Shown here: one piece after another, positions 1 through 10,963 of the stretch | Position numbering within the stretch: position 1 is the first letter of the stretch | Layout: the number at the start of each line of letters is the position of its first letter | Translations under genes and position numbers: made by a program | Notes under the pieces: model-generated | Databases searched by the model: none | What the model was told of the DNA's origin: nothing | What the model saw: only the letters and a program-made list of their open reading frames with translations | NCBI GenBank assembly: GCA_039105265.1 | Contig: JAPFFF010000055.1 | Location: 372,001 to 436,000 of the forward strand | Direction of reading: 5' to 3' | Source: Tritrichomonas musculus | Lineage: Eukaryota > Parabasalia > Tritrichomonadida > Tritrichomonadidae | DNA: 64,000 nt

Positions 1-147
1 CCAAAGATTAAATTTTTTTGGCGTATTTTTGGTTGGCGTAAATGTCTATAATACATATTATATTAAATAAAGTTACTAATAAATCAAAAACTATCTTTAT
101 ATCTTTTATACATATGCAGATGCTCATATTTTTTTGGACACCCTATA
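1..147. mobile_element. Possible right end of a mariner-like element
   Basis: Around 129-147 the sequence reads as a run of T followed by GGACACCCTATATA. Read on the other strand this is TATATAGGGTGTCC plus A-rich sequence, which has the look of a Tc1/mariner terminal repeat next to a TA target. It resembles the TAGGGTGGTG terminus of the element at 3177-4060. The partner repeat would lie before position 1, so the call cannot be confirmed. No coding sequence is visible in 1-208. Confidence 0.35.
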
Positions 148-729
148 TAGTGATGTGATCAAAAATTATATTTGTGATTGTCCCTAATTAATATAGATTG
201 CATTTAAATTAATAATAATATTTTTTTCTATTCTGAAGAGCTGCAGCAATATTCTCCTTTGTAAACGCTCCACGAATCGCTCCTTCAGCCATTTTTTTCA
301 AAATATCAAATTTACTATCAAATCGTGATTTTTCAAATTCATCTAATGTTGGTTCGATTCTTTCTTTGAGATCATTCAATCGTTTACCTATATCATTATT
401 ATTATCAGTGCCAAGAGTTGATGCTTGAATAGCTGCTCTAAGTTTTTCAAATTCATTGTCAAAAGTTTCAAAATCATTGATTGAACTGATATTATTCAAA
501 GCTTTAATATCTTCAGCAGTTAATGAAGACATTGGCTCCTTTTTATCTGGTGTTCTTATTGCATATGTTTGATTTTGTGTTCCTCTGCAATAAGGAGCGC
601 CAACAGAAAGATCACATGAAAGTCTAAAGTTTTTTAGTTCGGCTTCACTTAATTTAGGGTTTTGTCGTTTTGCTTCAAATAAATCAGGAAGGTTAGCATC
701 ACAAATAACATATGTTGTAACATATTTAA

Positions 730-1059
730 GGGACCACTATCAAATTCTATGTTAAAAATTCTATGAGTTATCACAAAATTAATTGACTTAAAAAAAATTA
801 TTTCTTGAGTATTTTTGCTATATTTTGGTATATATAAATTATATAAATTACATATCATTTATTTCTATTCTTCTTTTAAGCCTATTCCCTTTATTCAATA
901 AAAATTAAAAAGTTGAAAGGAGTAAAAATTTTACAAAAATGATCGGAATGGTGAAATTTTAAAGTTTTAAACTTTTTCCGAGATAACAACTATTGAATTT
1001 TCTTTTCTATGAGTTTTCTCAATATTGAAATGTTTACAAAAAAATATGATAGTGGTCCC
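730..1059. mobile_element. 330-bp MITE with TTAA target duplication
   Basis: Inverted termini GGGACCACTATCA (730-742) and its complement (1047-1059) are flanked on both sides by TTAA (726-729 and 1060-1063). TTAA duplication is the hallmark of piggyBac-type transposition. No transposase ORF is present, so it is non-autonomous. It sits inside the VWA pseudogene, and removing it with one TTAA restores a continuous reading frame across the junction, which fixes the borders. Confidence 0.85.
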
Positions 1060-3176
1060 TTAAATCTAATTTTATTTTTCCTCATTTCATCATCAGAAAG
1101 TTTGATTTCTTCTGGTAAAACAGTTCCATTTGTAACAATAATTAGATGGTCTCTGATTTTTGATTGTTTTGCAATTTCAGCAATGTGATGTGATTGGGTA
1201 CCTTTATATCTGTCTCTATTGTTAATGAACGATCCGATCTCTGCATATGTTTTCTGTTTAATTTCATTGTCCCATAATTAAAATTCATCGCCTTGTCTAT
1301 TAGGGCCAATAAGTTTTTTTAATTCATTATGATAAAAATCATTATTTCTAACAGATTCAGATGAATCAATTGCCCATAATCTTTTAAGCTTGTCTAAATC
1401 TTCAATTGGTTCAACTTGGAATCTTGTCCAAAATACTTCTTGGTCTATTTTATCAATCCTAACAGCTTTCGGTCTCCATTCATGTGGTTGTTTTCCATCA
1501 ACAATAAGATGAACTTCGGGTCTTGCTGTCCATCCAGCTATATTCTGAATATATAGACTAGTTCCATCAGTTTCCATTTTAGTGAAGCATTTTGTATAAC
1601 CACAATCAATAATTATATCACCTGTTCCTGTCTTTATATTAGCAGGATAAAATAGAGCACTAATACCTCCTTCTGAATCTTTGGAAAAAGGTTTAAATGG
1701 ATAAATTTTATCAGAATCTGCATAACCAATTGATATTCCTTCGAATATTCTTCCAATATTATTTGAAAGCATTGGTCTTTGGCATTGTTTAAAGATATTT
1801 GGATGTCTATTAAATGTTGAATTATTTTGAAGAGTTCCAGATGGATCTGGTTTAAGATATCCTTCTCCTTTATGTTCTCCATGGATTCGAAGTTTAGTTT
1901 TTTCATTGTTTTCAAATATTACTTCTTCAAGGAATAAATTAACTTGAAAATTTAAAGGTTCTCCTTCAGCCCAGAAAACAATTGAGCCTCCATTATGCCA
2001 AAACTGAATTAAAACGTCATTAAATTGACCAACAAGATCGACATTTGGATCAGGTGAATTTGATACTTTTGGTAGCATTGGATAAGGTGGACCACAAAAA
2101 ACCCATGTTGCATAATAATCACAAAAACCAGGTGTTGTTTCTTTTGTTAATTCTTTGATAGCATCTTCATAATTCTGAACAATTGTTAAAGATATTCCAT
2201 AAAACTCAACAGCTGTTTTAATACAATCAATTCCATCCTTTGATGGTTTGCTGATATATTCTGGATGAACAAAATGTTCTTCATGATCTGGATTAAGAGT
2301 GTAATCCCATAGCATAACAATAAGTATTTTTTGAGTATTAAATAGATCTTTAATATACATTTCTGTATTTTTACCTACAGGGTTCTTATATCCAGTTTTT
2401 AGATCATATATTTCTTGCTCTTGATTATACGTATCTTCAAATGCATCAAGATATGGTGTAATGTCTTTCATTTCATCAATTAAAGATTTAAATATTGGTT
2501 CCTTTGCATTATCAATTATTAATTTCATTGCATCTCTAATTTCTTTATGATTTGGTGCAGCAATTGTTATTGGTAACATTTGTTTGGAAGTTGAAATATT
2601 ATCACCATAGAGAGATGCAACAGCTTTCATTACATTCGAAGGATTTGGTGAGAAAGCAACTTGTAGAAATAGTTTTTCAATTCCTTTTGGATAAACACCA
2701 ATACCAATACCAAAAGTACTAATTCCGTTTTGAACGCACATATTTACACTATTTATAATTCTAGAACGCTCTGAAGATTCATACATTCCATTTGTAAGAA
2801 CAAAAAGAACACTTGTATAATCAGATGATCTCAGTCTTCCTAGATCAAAAGCAGTATGAATTGCTGATGCTAAATCAGGATTTTGAACTGGTTTTTGAAG
2901 AGCTGAAAATAATGAATCATATAATGTGGATTTATTTGATAGAGCATAAATTGTTCCAACATCAGAACAGATGATTATTGGCTTTGGATTTCCTGCAATT
3001 ATTAAATCAAAGCAATGGATATCAAGTGTTGCTAATGATGATAAAATTGTTTGAATTGTTTGTAATGAATGTGAACCTGACAAATTGTCAAAACAGGAAA
3101 TTGATGGATCAATAACTATTGAAACTGAATAATAACGAATCCATCCATCTATATTAATTTTATCTTATCTTTAATA

Positions 3177-4060
3177 TAGGGTGGTGAAAAAGTTCGTACA
3201 CATCCTTTTTATTTCTTCGTTCTTAAAGATTAAATCAAATAAATATGTCATTTTATTATATATGATATGTTTTATGTAAATGAATAGTTAAAATCATTTG
3301 AATTATGAATTGGCACTTTTTAATGTACGTTTAATTTTTTATACTTTGAAAATTATATTTTTTAAAAAAAGAATTAAAGCTTAGATAAATTCATATATAG
3401 TTCAAATGAAAAATTTTTAAAATGAATATACTTCATATCTATATTTTGTTGCAATATATTAATTATATGTTAAAGGAATAATTCTAAAGATATATTCAAT
3501 TTAAATAACTATCTGTCTAAAAATTATGAAATTTTTCTGACTGGAATTCTTTTTTAACATTTTCTTGACAAAGAATATAAATAGAAATAATATTGATTAT
3601 ATTATTATATATATGGAATTTTATTATATTACTATATTATACTATCTTTGATTATTTTCATATGTGGCGTTGAATAATTTTGTTTTTTTGGAAAAAAATT
3701 GAACTCTTTCAAATTTCAATTAATAAATAAAAATAACACAGCAATATTTAACATTTGAATATATATTATTATTGCCACAATATATCCACATATTATATAA
3801 AAATTTTATTGTTTATAACTTCTTCTATATTCTCATAAGTGCCAAATAATATAAAACTTTTTTTTTTTTTTATTTTAACGGATTTTTACAAAAAGTAAAA
3901 TTTTAATTGAGCTTTAGAGACCCAATCAATTTAAAATGATCTGATTTAAATTTCTGAATATGTAAGGCTTATGATGATAAATGTATATACATGTTATTTT
4001 AATTTATTCTTTTAAAATGAAAGGATTAGAAGAAAGTGTACGAACTTTTTCACCACCCTA
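3177..4060. mobile_element. 884-bp Tc1/mariner-like non-autonomous element
   Basis: A perfect 25-bp terminal inverted repeat occupies 3177-3201 and 4036-4060 and starts TAGGGTGGTGAAAAAG. It is flanked by TA on both sides (3175-3176 and 4061-4062), the usual Tc1/mariner target. The interior is AT-rich with no open frame of note. It interrupts the VWA pseudogene. The perfect repeats suggest a fairly recent insertion or a recently active family. Confidence 0.85.
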
Positions 4061-4234
4061 TATATTCATTAATTTGCCAAGGATAGAAGTAATAATTTTG
4101 ATTTGGATTTAATTCAACAGATTCTGTCTTTTTTATTTTTTAATAAAAAGATTTTGAGAGTTTCTTTTGGAAACGGTTGTTGACTTCGGCAAATAAGATT
4201 CACTCATGAATGAACCTTAAATATTTCCATTTTG

Positions 4235-6013
4235 TCATGCTAGTAAAGTTTTTCCCTCGTGTGGAATCATGATGATAATATTTGCATTACTATTTTTAAA
4301 ATCATTGTAATCAATTAATTGAAAAACATATTTATCATCAATTTCAACTATTTGAAGATTAAAGGAAGCATAAAATGCTAATCTAATACTTTTGACATGC
4401 TGAGGTAAAAAAATGCTGCCAATCTTTGTGTGAGAGAAAGCATATTTACCGATAGATTGAAGTTGTGAATCAGGCGAAATGTCAACTTTTCTAAGTAGAA
4501 AACAATCAGTAAAAGCATTATCATCAATTCTAGTGACGGCAGATGGAATATCAATTCTTTCAATCAATGATTCTGAAAAGCAATGAGAGCCAATTCTTTT
4601 GATATTTAGCGGAATTTCAGCTTTCTTAATGTCACGATTAGCGAAAAAAATTACATCATATTCATCATTTTCAGCATCAGTTTTTCCAAGGATTAATTTG
4701 TTGTAACAACAAGTATTTTGTTTATCGGTTGGAATAACATTAATTTCATTTAATCCAACCGTTCCTGCAAAGATTCCTTTTTTAAATTCTAATAAGCACG
4801 ATGGAATTGATAAATATCTAACTAATGAATAAGAGAATGCATATTCACCAATTGTTTGAAGTTCGGAATCATTCGAAACTTCAAATCTGTCGAGCTGAAT
4901 GCAACAAGAAAAAGCATTATCACCAATATAAGTGACATGAAGTGGAATAAAAACGTTTCGAACTGTTGATTCATGGAATGCAAATGGAGCAATTCTTTTG
5001 ATATTTGTTGGAATTTCAACATCGATTATGTCTCGACGTGCAAATATAAGAACATCATAATTATCACTATTAATGTCACTTTTTCCAAGTATTAATTTGT
5101 CATCATAATAGCAAAAGTTTTGCTCATTGCTTGGAATTATCGTAACATCAGTTAATTTGTATGTTCCAATGCACCATCCATCTTTGAGTTCTACAACACT
5201 TGATGGAATGGTGATGCTTTCAATTGATGATCCAGCAAATACTTCATTTTCAATTATTTGAATTTTTGAATCCTTTGAAAATTCCACTTTTTGAATGTTA
5301 TCACAATTTGAAAATGCTCCTTCACAAATTTGAATAACACTAGGTGGGATAAAAATGGATTCAATTATCGAATAAGAGAATGATTCTTTCCCAATTATTT
5401 GTAGTTCTGAATTTGCTTGAAATTCAACTTCTTGAAGTCCTTCACAATAATAAAATGCTTCTTCACAAATTTGTGTGATGTGAGGTGGAATTGAAATGCT
5501 TTGAATATTTGAATGTGAAAAAGCATGTGGTGCAATTCTTTTGATAAATGATGGAATTGTGACTTCTTCAATATCACGGCGTACAAATAGGAGATCATCA
5601 AAAATGTCACTTTTTTGATCTGTTTTACCAAGAAGAATTTTGTCGTCAAGATACATAAAATGTTGATTATTTGGCATTAATTTGATTTTTGTTAACTTTC
5701 TTGTGTAAACACACCATCCATCTTCAAGTTCACATAAACTTGATGGCAAAATTATGCTCTCTAATTCCTGGTACTTAAAAGCTCCTTTTTCAATTCTTTT
5801 TAATCCTGAATCTGTTGGAAATTGAATTGTTTTTATTTCCGAATTTCCAAAAGAGTTTCCCGTGATTGTTGTAATAATATATTCTTGTGAATTATATATA
5901 ATTGATCTTGGAATGAATATATCTCCATTTGATCGTGCACTGTCAATTAATTTGGCTGTTTTTTCTTCTTCATTTAATGAATACCAAAGTTTATTTTGTA
6001 TGACCTTTAGCAT
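4235..6013 (-). CDS. BspA-like leucine-rich-repeat protein
   Basis: This 592-residue protein consists almost wholly of LRR_5 (BspA/TpLRR-type) repeats. Their consensus, seen many times, is a short strand such as SIFIPPSVIQICEGAFSNC followed by a loop and another strand. Every three or four repeats there is a longer segment with a YDDKLILGKSD-like motif and an R-D-I motif, also present in the 779-residue protein at 46044-48383 and in a relic at 37.6 kb. The start is the first ATG (MLKVIQNKLWY), which aligns with the start of the 46-kb protein. No signal peptide and no membrane segment are visible. BspA-like proteins form the largest surface-associated families of trichomonads and are linked to adhesion; some lack membrane anchors as here. 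It is complete and in frame. Function beyond binding is not known. Confidence 0.85.
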   Translation of the reverse strand: MLKVIQNKLWYSLNEEEKTAKLIDSARSNGDIFIPRSIIYNSQEYIITTITGNSFGNSEIKTIQFPTDSGLKRIEKGAFKYQELESIILPSSLCELEDGWCVYTRKLTKIKLMPNNQHFMYLDDKILLGKTDQKSDIFDDLLFVRRDIEEVTIPSFIKRIAPHAFSHSNIQSISIPPHITQICEEAFYYCEGLQEVEFQANSELQIIGKESFSYSIIESIFIPPSVIQICEGAFSNCDNIQKVEFSKDSKIQIIENEVFAGSSIESITIPSSVVELKDGWCIGTYKLTDVTIIPSNEQNFCYYDDKLILGKSDINSDNYDVLIFARRDIIDVEIPTNIKRIAPFAFHESTVRNVFIPLHVTYIGDNAFSCCIQLDRFEVSNDSELQTIGEYAFSYSLVRYLSIPSCLLEFKKGIFAGTVGLNEINVIPTDKQNTCCYNKLILGKTDAENDEYDVIFFANRDIKKAEIPLNIKRIGSHCFSESLIERIDIPSAVTRIDDNAFTDCFLLRKVDISPDSQLQSIGKYAFSHTKIGSIFLPQHVKSIRLAFYASFNLQIVEIDDKYVFQLIDYNDFKNSNANIIIMIPHEGKTLLA

Positions 6014-6087
6014 TTTTAAATAAAGTTTTAAAACTTTTTTTGGAATGTTATAAAAATCCTTATTTTACTTTTTAAATAGGTTATAAA

Positions 6088-6159
6088 GGGTGATTGGTCT
6101 AGTGGTATGATTCTCGCTTTGGGTGCGAGAGGTCTCGGGTTCAATTCCCGAATCGCCCC
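6088..6159 (+). tRNA. tRNA-Pro (anticodon UGG)
   Basis: A full cloverleaf can be drawn: acceptor GGGTGAT pairs with ATCGCCC, the anticodon stem TCTCGC/GCGAGA encloses the loop TTTGGGT, and the T arm is CGGGTTCAATTCCCG. Positions 34-36 read UGG. There is no intron and no encoded CCA, as expected for a eukaryotic nuclear tRNA. Confidence 0.93.
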
Positions 6160-6162
6160 AAG

Positions 6163-6175
6163 TTTTTTTTTTTTT
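6163..6175 (+). terminator. RNA polymerase III poly-T terminator
   Basis: A run of 13 T begins four bases after the tRNA-Pro discriminator base and fits a Pol III stop signal. Confidence 0.8.
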
Positions 6176-6215
6176 AATTCAAAAAAAGGTATGAAAACTC
6201 TTTTTCAATTCAATT

Positions 6216-6570
6216 TTATTTTAAGCCACCATGAATGCAAAATGCTGTTTTATTTATAATTGCACCAATTGGTAAATAGGAAAAAACTTGTATAAAAGCA
6301 TCATAAAGGTTTTAAGTGTAACGATAATGTTTTTTTTGAATATTGACCATATATGTGATGTTGATATTGATAATGAATTTTACTTTCGTTAGAATTAAGA
6401 ATTTCATATTTGAAGCCATACTTGCTGTAAAATGAATCAAAATCATGATTTCCTCTGATTAAAAAAAAAACAGAATTTGGATGCATTACTTTTAATGCCA
6501 ATAATAATGTAATACATTCCAAAGAAAATTGACCACGATCTATATAATCGCCAAGAAACAGTACCTTCAT
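6216..6570 (-). pseudogene. PP1-type Ser/Thr phosphatase relic
   Basis: The reading frame at 6301-6570 encodes [13 protein letters not shown] and RGNHDF, the metal-binding core motifs of PPP-family protein phosphatases (GDYVDRG and RGNHE). A second frame just downstream (6216-6300) continues with YLPIGAIINKTAFCIHGGL, the matching YLPLAALI...HGG region. The two parts are out of frame. The N-terminal GDxHG motif and the C-terminal third are missing. This is therefore a fragment of about 115 codons out of roughly 300, and not expected to be active. Confidence 0.75.
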
Positions 6571-8013
6571 TTATTTTTTAAATAAAAAAAAAGGGGAATC
6601 AATTTTACGATTTTACCAAAGTGAAAACGAAGTAATTTAAATAAAAAAATGAATTTAATTAATGGAATTATATAAAAGTTAAAGAATATTCAATAAAAAT
6701 TATAGTAGGGATATAAAGATAAATGATGATTTTTTAAATTTCTGAAAAAGTTTGAATTTTTCTAATAAAAAAATTTGGTCGCATTCAAATTTTATTTTTC
6801 TACATTCAATTTTTATTTATAAAAATTGAATAAAAAATGGAAAAATGTTAATATTTTAAAATTTTTATCAGCTTTAGTAAATATTTATAGTTTATTTTTT
6901 ACTTATACTAAATATTATACAATTATATATATAAAATAAAAAATAAATTTTCTTAATTACCAAGATATATGAATAATACAAATATATTATCTTATTTATT
7001 TGAACGTTATTTCATATAAATAAAAAAATAAATCAATACTAATTAATAGAAAAGATATCAAGAATAATAATAAATAATTACTAACTATACTATTCATAAA
7101 TTCTGGTTTTATTAAAAATATTTCAAAAACTAAATTTTAATCATATCTTAGATGTATTTAATAAAAACTGATCAGTAAAGATATTAGAAAGCCTTAATTT
7201 TTAATATATCTTTATGAATGTTACCAAAAAAATTATTATATAAGCAAAAACAAAACTGAAATATTCAAATTTATTGATTATTTGTTTTTCTGAATTAAAA
7301 TATAATCTATTTTATATAATGAAATTTAAAAATTATATAGATAAAATAATCTAATTAATAAATTGAAAATGATGAAAATATTACTTATGCTTGAAAAAAT
7401 CTAAATAAAAATATGTAGGAATATCTCAAAAAGTGAGTTGGAAATAGTTCAAAAATATTAATTGATAATAATTAAAAAGTTTAATTTATAAATTTATAAT
7501 TATAAAATATTCAAAAAGTGAGTTGGAAATAGTTCAATTTTTTTTGGAAATATTCAAAAAGTGAGTTGGAAATAGTTCAATTTTTTTTTTTGAATAAACG
7601 CACTCAGAAAAATTTATTTCTTTGATATCTTTTTATTTCTACTATAAATATTTTTCATCAATAATTAAACGAAATTAAATTTAACTGAATATTTATTAAA
7701 TATATAATATTAAAACATAACTTAATCATATATGGGAAATATTGAAAAATATATCAAAATCCATATTTTCAATTAGACTATTAACAATTAACTTATATTA
7801 TAAACTATATATTATTATATAAAACTTTCATGTATAATTTAATTGTGAAAATATATCTTAAATTTTGATATAAAACAATTTTTTACTTGAAAATAATACG
7901 TTAAAAATTGATAAGATAATCCCCCTTTATAAAAAATAAAAAATAACAAATATAAAAAATATAAAATTGCTTTCAATTTGGATGGAAAAGTATTTATTAA
8001 TAGCAAGTCCATT
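6571..8013. other. AT-rich intergenic region
   Basis: No supported gene is seen. It contains three direct copies of a 31-bp sequence around 7421-7580 (separate entry) and otherwise simple AT-rich sequence. Confidence 0.6.
7421..7580. repeat. Three direct copies of a 31-bp sequence
   Basis: The core AAAAAGTGAGTTGGAAATAG occurs at about 7429, 7513 and 7556. Copies 2 (7507-7537) and 3 (7550-7580) are 43 bp apart and copy 1 lies about 85 bp upstream. The repeats are almost identical in otherwise diverged AT-rich DNA. Confidence 0.85.
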
Positions 8014-9924
8014 TTATTTTGATATTGAGCCAAATAATTCAAGACAAGTGAGCCTGATGTTAAACGGATACCTGCTAGACCAAGAGTCTTCTTGTTTGTA
8101 CCTGATGTAACGGTAAAATTTGTGATTGTTTGTGCAATCAAATTTATGCTGCATGTATTCTCCATTGACCAGCGAACAGTCAACTTGGTGATCAAGTACA
8201 TCCCAGTTAGACCTGTCATTAGAACCAGCTATTCGCCAAGACTTTGGTTTATTATAACGGTCTTTGGAATTTGCACAAGAACGAATTGTGTATGATGTCA
8301 GATTGACTTTTCTATCTCTAAAGTCAACTTCAACCCAGCCATCAGACTCTTCTGCTTGTCCATTTCTCTGATTCTCATATACATCATTGATGTGGTCAGA
8401 GTCATAGCTGAACAAATTGATTGTTGGACATGCACTTGGATCACCTGCATCAGAAAACTTCAGAGAATCTCCACAATTCTTCTTCATGTAAGAAATGATT
8501 CCGCACAGCTCATCGCCTTCATACTTGCACTCGATGGTGCCACTTTCTTTCTTTTTATCAGACGCAGATTTATAATGCCGATCATCCTTCGTCTTTGTTT
8601 CTTTTTGAATCAATTCGTTTTTATCTTCACTGTTATTCATTTGCTTCTCAAGTGAATCAACTCTCTTCTTCAAGTTTTCAATCTCGCGAGACTGTTTTGA
8701 TTCGAGATTTCTTATTTGATTTTCAAACTTTTGAATCATTTCTTTTTTATCGTTTTCAAAACTCTGAATCATCTCTTTCTTCTCCTTCTCAAGTGCAGAA
8801 ATTTTATCTGCCATTTTCATAACTTGTTGCCTGAGCTCATTGTCATCTCTGCTTGATGCTGTTGCTGTTGGTTCCTCCTCTTTGATTTCGTCAACGTAGT
8901 CTAGTAGCTCATCTGTGTCAACATCTTCGAGGCAGTACTTCCTGCTCATCCCTGACATTTCGTCTTCTTCATTGTCTTCATCATCATCGTCTTCGTCTGA
9001 CATGATTTTTGGTTCTTCATAGTTCCCTTCAAATTCGAGTATGTAGTCTTCATTTGACAGACTCAACTTTTTGAATATCTCATCAAAAGTTGGTCGTTCT
9101 TTTGGATCTTCTGACCAGCACTTTTCAATCATTCTTTGCAGGCCTTTCTTCATCGGAAAGTCAATCTTCGGGCGAAGTCCTTTCAGTACTCTCTGCTTCA
9201 GCTGGAATTCATTCAGCTTCTTCTTGCCTTTCAGAAGGTCGCAGTACGCGCGTTTCCCGCCAATCACTTCGTACATGAGAATTCCAAACGCGTAAACGTC
9301 TGCTTTTGTGTTGAAGTGGTCACTGCTGATAACTTCTGGGGCCATGTATGTTGCGGTGCCTGAATCTGCCATCGATTGATTCATGGAGTGGTGGGGGTCA
9401 AAAAATTTTGACAGACCGAAATCTGTAATGCGAGGATGGAAATCGGAATCAAGGAGAATGTTCTCTGGTTTTAAATCGCGGTGGATAACATATCGTTTGT
9501 GAAGTAGCATCATGCCTCTGGCAATGCCAACAAGGATAATTTGGCGTTTCGTATTATCATAATTTCTTGGGCAAAGACACTTCGTTTCTAAATCAAGTAA
9601 ATTTGCTAGGGATCCTTCCTTCATGTAATCCATTAGTATAGTTATGTTTTGGCGTCCATCAAAGTCAATATAAGAAAAACCTTTAAATTGGATAACTGTA
9701 GAATGCTGAATTTGACTCAAAATACGTACTTCACGTGATATATAAAGTTTATTTTGTGATTTGTTTTGAATAAGATTCGTTTTGGCTGCATATTGCTGTC
9801 CGTTTTTCTTGTTTTGAACTAAATTAATTATCCCAAATCCTCCGCTATTGATATTTCTAATAATTTTATAGTCATTGATGTCAATCAAGTAACGGTCGGC
9901 TATCTTTTTGGCTCTTTTAGACAT
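8014..9924 (-). CDS. Protein kinase with coiled coil and F5/8C-like domain
   Basis: This 636-residue protein starts with a complete eukaryotic kinase domain (about 18-290). Visible motifs are the glycine loop SGGFG at 27-31, AAK with K48, HRDLKPEN with D150, DFG at 168-170 and APE at 195-197. The TKL/NEK-like pattern GTATYMAPE suggests a serine/threonine kinase. An acidic linker (about 305-350) leads into a charged coiled coil rich in E and K (about 365-440). The C-terminal 170 residues, with motifs such as DGWVEVDFRDRKVNLTSYTIR and KSWRIAGSNDRSNWDVLD, have the pattern of an F5/8 type C (discoidin-like) beta-sandwich. No signal peptide or membrane segment is seen, so a cytoplasmic kinase with a sugar- or protein-binding tail is inferred. 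All catalytic residues are present. The start is the first ATG. Confidence 0.9.
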   Translation of the reverse strand: MSKRAKKIADRYLIDINDYKIIRNINSGGFGIINLVQNKKNGQQYAAKTNLIQNKSQNKLYISREVRILSQIQHSTVIQFKGFSYIDFDGRQNITILMDYMKEGSLANLLDLETKCLCPRNYDNTKRQIILVGIARGMMLLHKRYVIHRDLKPENILLDSDFHPRITDFGLSKFFDPHHSMNQSMADSGTATYMAPEVISSDHFNTKADVYAFGILMYEVIGGKRAYCDLLKGKKKLNEFQLKQRVLKGLRPKIDFPMKKGLQRMIEKCWSEDPKERPTFDEIFKKLSLSNEDYILEFEGNYEEPKIMSDEDDDDEDNEEDEMSGMSRKYCLEDVDTDELLDYVDEIKEEEPTATASSRDDNELRQQVMKMADKISALEKEKKEMIQSFENDKKEMIQKFENQIRNLESKQSREIENLKKRVDSLEKQMNNSEDKNELIQKETKTKDDRHYKSASDKKKESGTIECKYEGDELCGIISYMKKNCGDSLKFSDAGDPSACPTINLFSYDSDHINDVYENQRNGQAEESDGWVEVDFRDRKVNLTSYTIRSCANSKDRYNKPKSWRIAGSNDRSNWDVLDHQVDCSLVNGEYMQHKFDCTNNHKFYRYIRYKQEDSWSSRYPFNIRLTCLELFGSISK

Positions 9925-10963
9925 GCAGATAAATTTGTAGAAAACAGAATCTTCTCAATTTTATTTGTGCAGTTATTTGTTCATAAGATATATTTTCAAT
10001 GTATAAATATCCTGTGATTTTATGAATAAAAATATGATTTGAATATATTATAAATATAAAAATATGTTTTTATTTTGAATAAAACTCAAAAAACGAACCT
10101 ATTTTTGGAAAAATTAATATTGATTCTTTGCAAACATTTATTGTTGACGAAAATATTGTTGAAATATAAAACATCAAATAATAGTAGTATCCAAATGATA
10201 ATTAATAATCTCTTATTATTTACATATGTTAATCTAAAGAGATTTGGAAATACATTAATCATAATTGCAAAGTAGAACTTTTGTTTCATATTTCAAACAA
10301 TCGCCTGTTGTGATGAAAGGATTGGTCATTTTCCTTGCATTTATCTTATTTAGAAGAAAAAATGAATGGATATATTACATTTTTTCAATAAACAAGCTTA
10401 AGTCAAAATATTTTTGATATATCTGAATCAGCAGCAATTTATATATATTTATTAAAAACAATAAATAATATAATCACTCACAAATCTTTTGCTTTGAATC
10501 AATATTTACATAATTAAAATAAGAAAAGGGAATTATCCCTGTGTATCGTTGCAACATTGATTTATTTTCTAGAAGAATAAAAAAATAAAATTGTATTTAT
10601 ATATAATATATTCTGAATATTTAAAGAAATAATTCTATGATTATACAATAACATAAAATGAAAATCTGAAAAAGTTGATAATATTTTTTACAAAAATTTT
10701 CATTATTTTGATGAATCCTGGTATTTTGTAGATTAAAACAAATGTAATATTTAATTATAACAAATTAAACAAACGTTTGTTTTTTTATCATTGTAATTAT
10801 TTAATATTTTAAACAATAACAAATATAATTAGTTTTTTTTTTTTTTTAACAAGACCAAAAGCATATTCAAAATTTTAAAAGAAAAATTAATATTAAGAAA
10901 AAGTTTCCGTTATAATTTATGAAAAAGTTTCGATGAGAAAATTTTTAAAGAAAAGAAAGTAAA
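9925..10963. other. AT-rich intergenic region
   Basis: I see no gene; the overlapping short ORFs here are AT-rich noise. A T run and A-rich sequence precede the start of the next gene. Confidence 0.6.

Larger units (their letters stand above)
209..4207 (-). pseudogene. VWA-domain protein pseudogene, broken by two transposons
   Basis: The pieces of one reading path run leftward across this interval. The largest (1278-3083) is open for about 600 codons. Its start region holds a von Willebrand A MIDAS-like DxSxS (IDPSIS, near 3105), followed by the alternating strands and helices of a VWA fold. It ends at a single in-frame TAA at 1278-1280, after which the same frame continues to about 1064. 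There a 330-bp element interrupts it, and beyond the element the frame goes on to the stop at 209. Upstream of 3157 a one-base shift in an A run and an 884-bp insertion separate it from a further segment (about 4063-4140). A possible start codon lies at 4207, with another frameshift near 4143. The original protein would have been roughly 900 residues. VWA proteins of this kind occur in large parabasalid families; the function is unknown to me. It is not translatable as one protein. Confidence 0.7.

Noticed and set aside
649-858. 69-codon minus-strand ORF
   Set aside because: It lies mostly inside the 330-bp MITE and crosses its border; the composition is that of noncoding AT-rich DNA.
6571-8013. 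CRISPR-like reading of the three 31-bp repeats
   Set aside because: Only three copies with unequal spacing in a eukaryotic context; no cas genes and no spacers of constant length.
10075-10289. Overlapping ORFs on both strands
   Set aside because: Mirror-image open frames in AT-rich sequence, with no motif and no supporting context.
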